NCBI GenBank assembly: GCA_946405115.1
Contig: CAMJGB010000151.1
Location: 1-5,048 of the forward strand
Source of the DNA: an uncultured Clostridia bacterium
GTDB lineage: Bacteria > Bacillota > Clostridia > Saccharofermentanales > Saccharofermentanaceae
Direction of reading: 5' to 3'
DNA: 5,048 bases
Position 1 is the first letter of the stretch. Every line of letters starts with the position of its first letter. Shown one piece after another: positions 4,816 to 5,048 of the stretch. The translations under genes were made by a program, and so were the position numbers. The notes under the pieces are model-generated. The model was not told the origin of the DNA, searched no databases, and saw only the letters and a program-made list of their open reading frames with translations.

Positions 4816-5048
4816 TCAGATTTCCTTACCTGTAAGTCTGCTGTAGCACTCACGGTACTTCTCTGCAGTCTTGTTGATGATCTCCTCAGGGAGAGTCGGA
4901 GCAGGATATGTCTTATCCCAGTCAAGTGTCTCAAGCCACTCTCTCAGGAACTGCTTGTCGAAGCTCTTCTGAGCGTGTCCGGGCTCGTAGTCAGCTGCAT
5001 CCCAGAATCTTGAAGAGTCAGGTGTGAACATCTCGTCGCATACTGTGA
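4816..5048 (-). CDS. purC: SAICAR synthetase PurC, C-terminal part (runs off window)
   Basis: PurC (phosphoribosylaminoimidazole-succinocarboxamide synthase) joins aspartate to CAIR using ATP, giving SAICAR in purine synthesis. Only the last 76 residues are in the window; the 5' part lies beyond 5048. The visible part has [20 protein letters not shown] followed by [20 protein letters not shown] and [20 protein letters not shown]. These match the C-terminus of the longer, yeast Ade1-like SAICAR synthetases of roughly 290-300 residues. The DSSRFW segment is a family hallmark. The reading frame is intact to the TGA at 4818-4816, and hisH starts 6 nt later, so purC is probably cotranscribed with the his genes. 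Whether more purine or his genes lie upstream cannot be seen. Confidence 0.94.
   Translation of the reverse strand, partial: TVCDEMFTPDSSRFWDAADYEPGHAQKSFDKQFLREWLETLDWDKTYPAPTLPEEIINKTAEKYRECYSRLTGKEI

Noticed and set aside
1..5048. Mobile element, CRISPR array, phage genes or a new defence system
   Set aside because: No transposase, integrase, regularly spaced repeats or unusual gene set is present. All long genes are housekeeping genes with consistent orientation.

Overview
The window reads as ordinary chromosomal DNA from a Gram-positive bacterium, most likely Bacillota of the class Clostridia. The evidence is the canonical rpmG-secE-nusG-rplK-rplA gene order, strong AGGAGG-type ribosome binding sites, a consensus housekeeping (sigma-A type) promoter with an extended -10, and a yeast-like PurC C-terminus. 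I cannot name a genus. Every gene I accept lies on the minus strand, so the window is read from high to low coordinates. I see no RNA gene, mobile element, CRISPR array or prophage sequence.

Region 1 (5048 to 2066) is a tightly packed biosynthetic cluster: the 3' end of purC, then hisH, hisA, a fused hisF-hisI gene, and a stand-alone hisE. The genes overlap or lie within about 20 nt of each other, so they are probably one transcript. Together HisE, HisI, HisA and HisF/HisH cover steps 2 to 5 of histidine synthesis, from phosphoribosyl-ATP to imidazole glycerol phosphate plus AICAR. PurC makes SAICAR, the direct precursor of AICAR in purine synthesis, so the cluster joins two routes that meet at AICAR. 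A GC-rich hairpin after hisE may end the transcript.

Region 2 (2065 to 1890) is the intergenic gap. It holds the hairpin after hisE, a dyad overlapping an A/T-rich stretch, a strong promoter, and a leader stem-loop just downstream of the predicted transcription start.

Region 3 (1889 to 1) is the translation, secretion and transcription operon: L33, SecE, NusG, L11 and the start of L1, which runs off the window. The first three genes are joined by TAATG or TAA-T-ATG junctions. A 59-nt gap before rplK holds a small hairpin.

No new multi-gene system is evident. The main oddities are the HisF-HisI fusion with HisE left separate, a long acidic Ala/Thr/Glu/Val-rich C-terminal tail on SecE, a NusG with a loop insertion and a Gly-to-Cys change in its KOW motif, and the purC-his junction.
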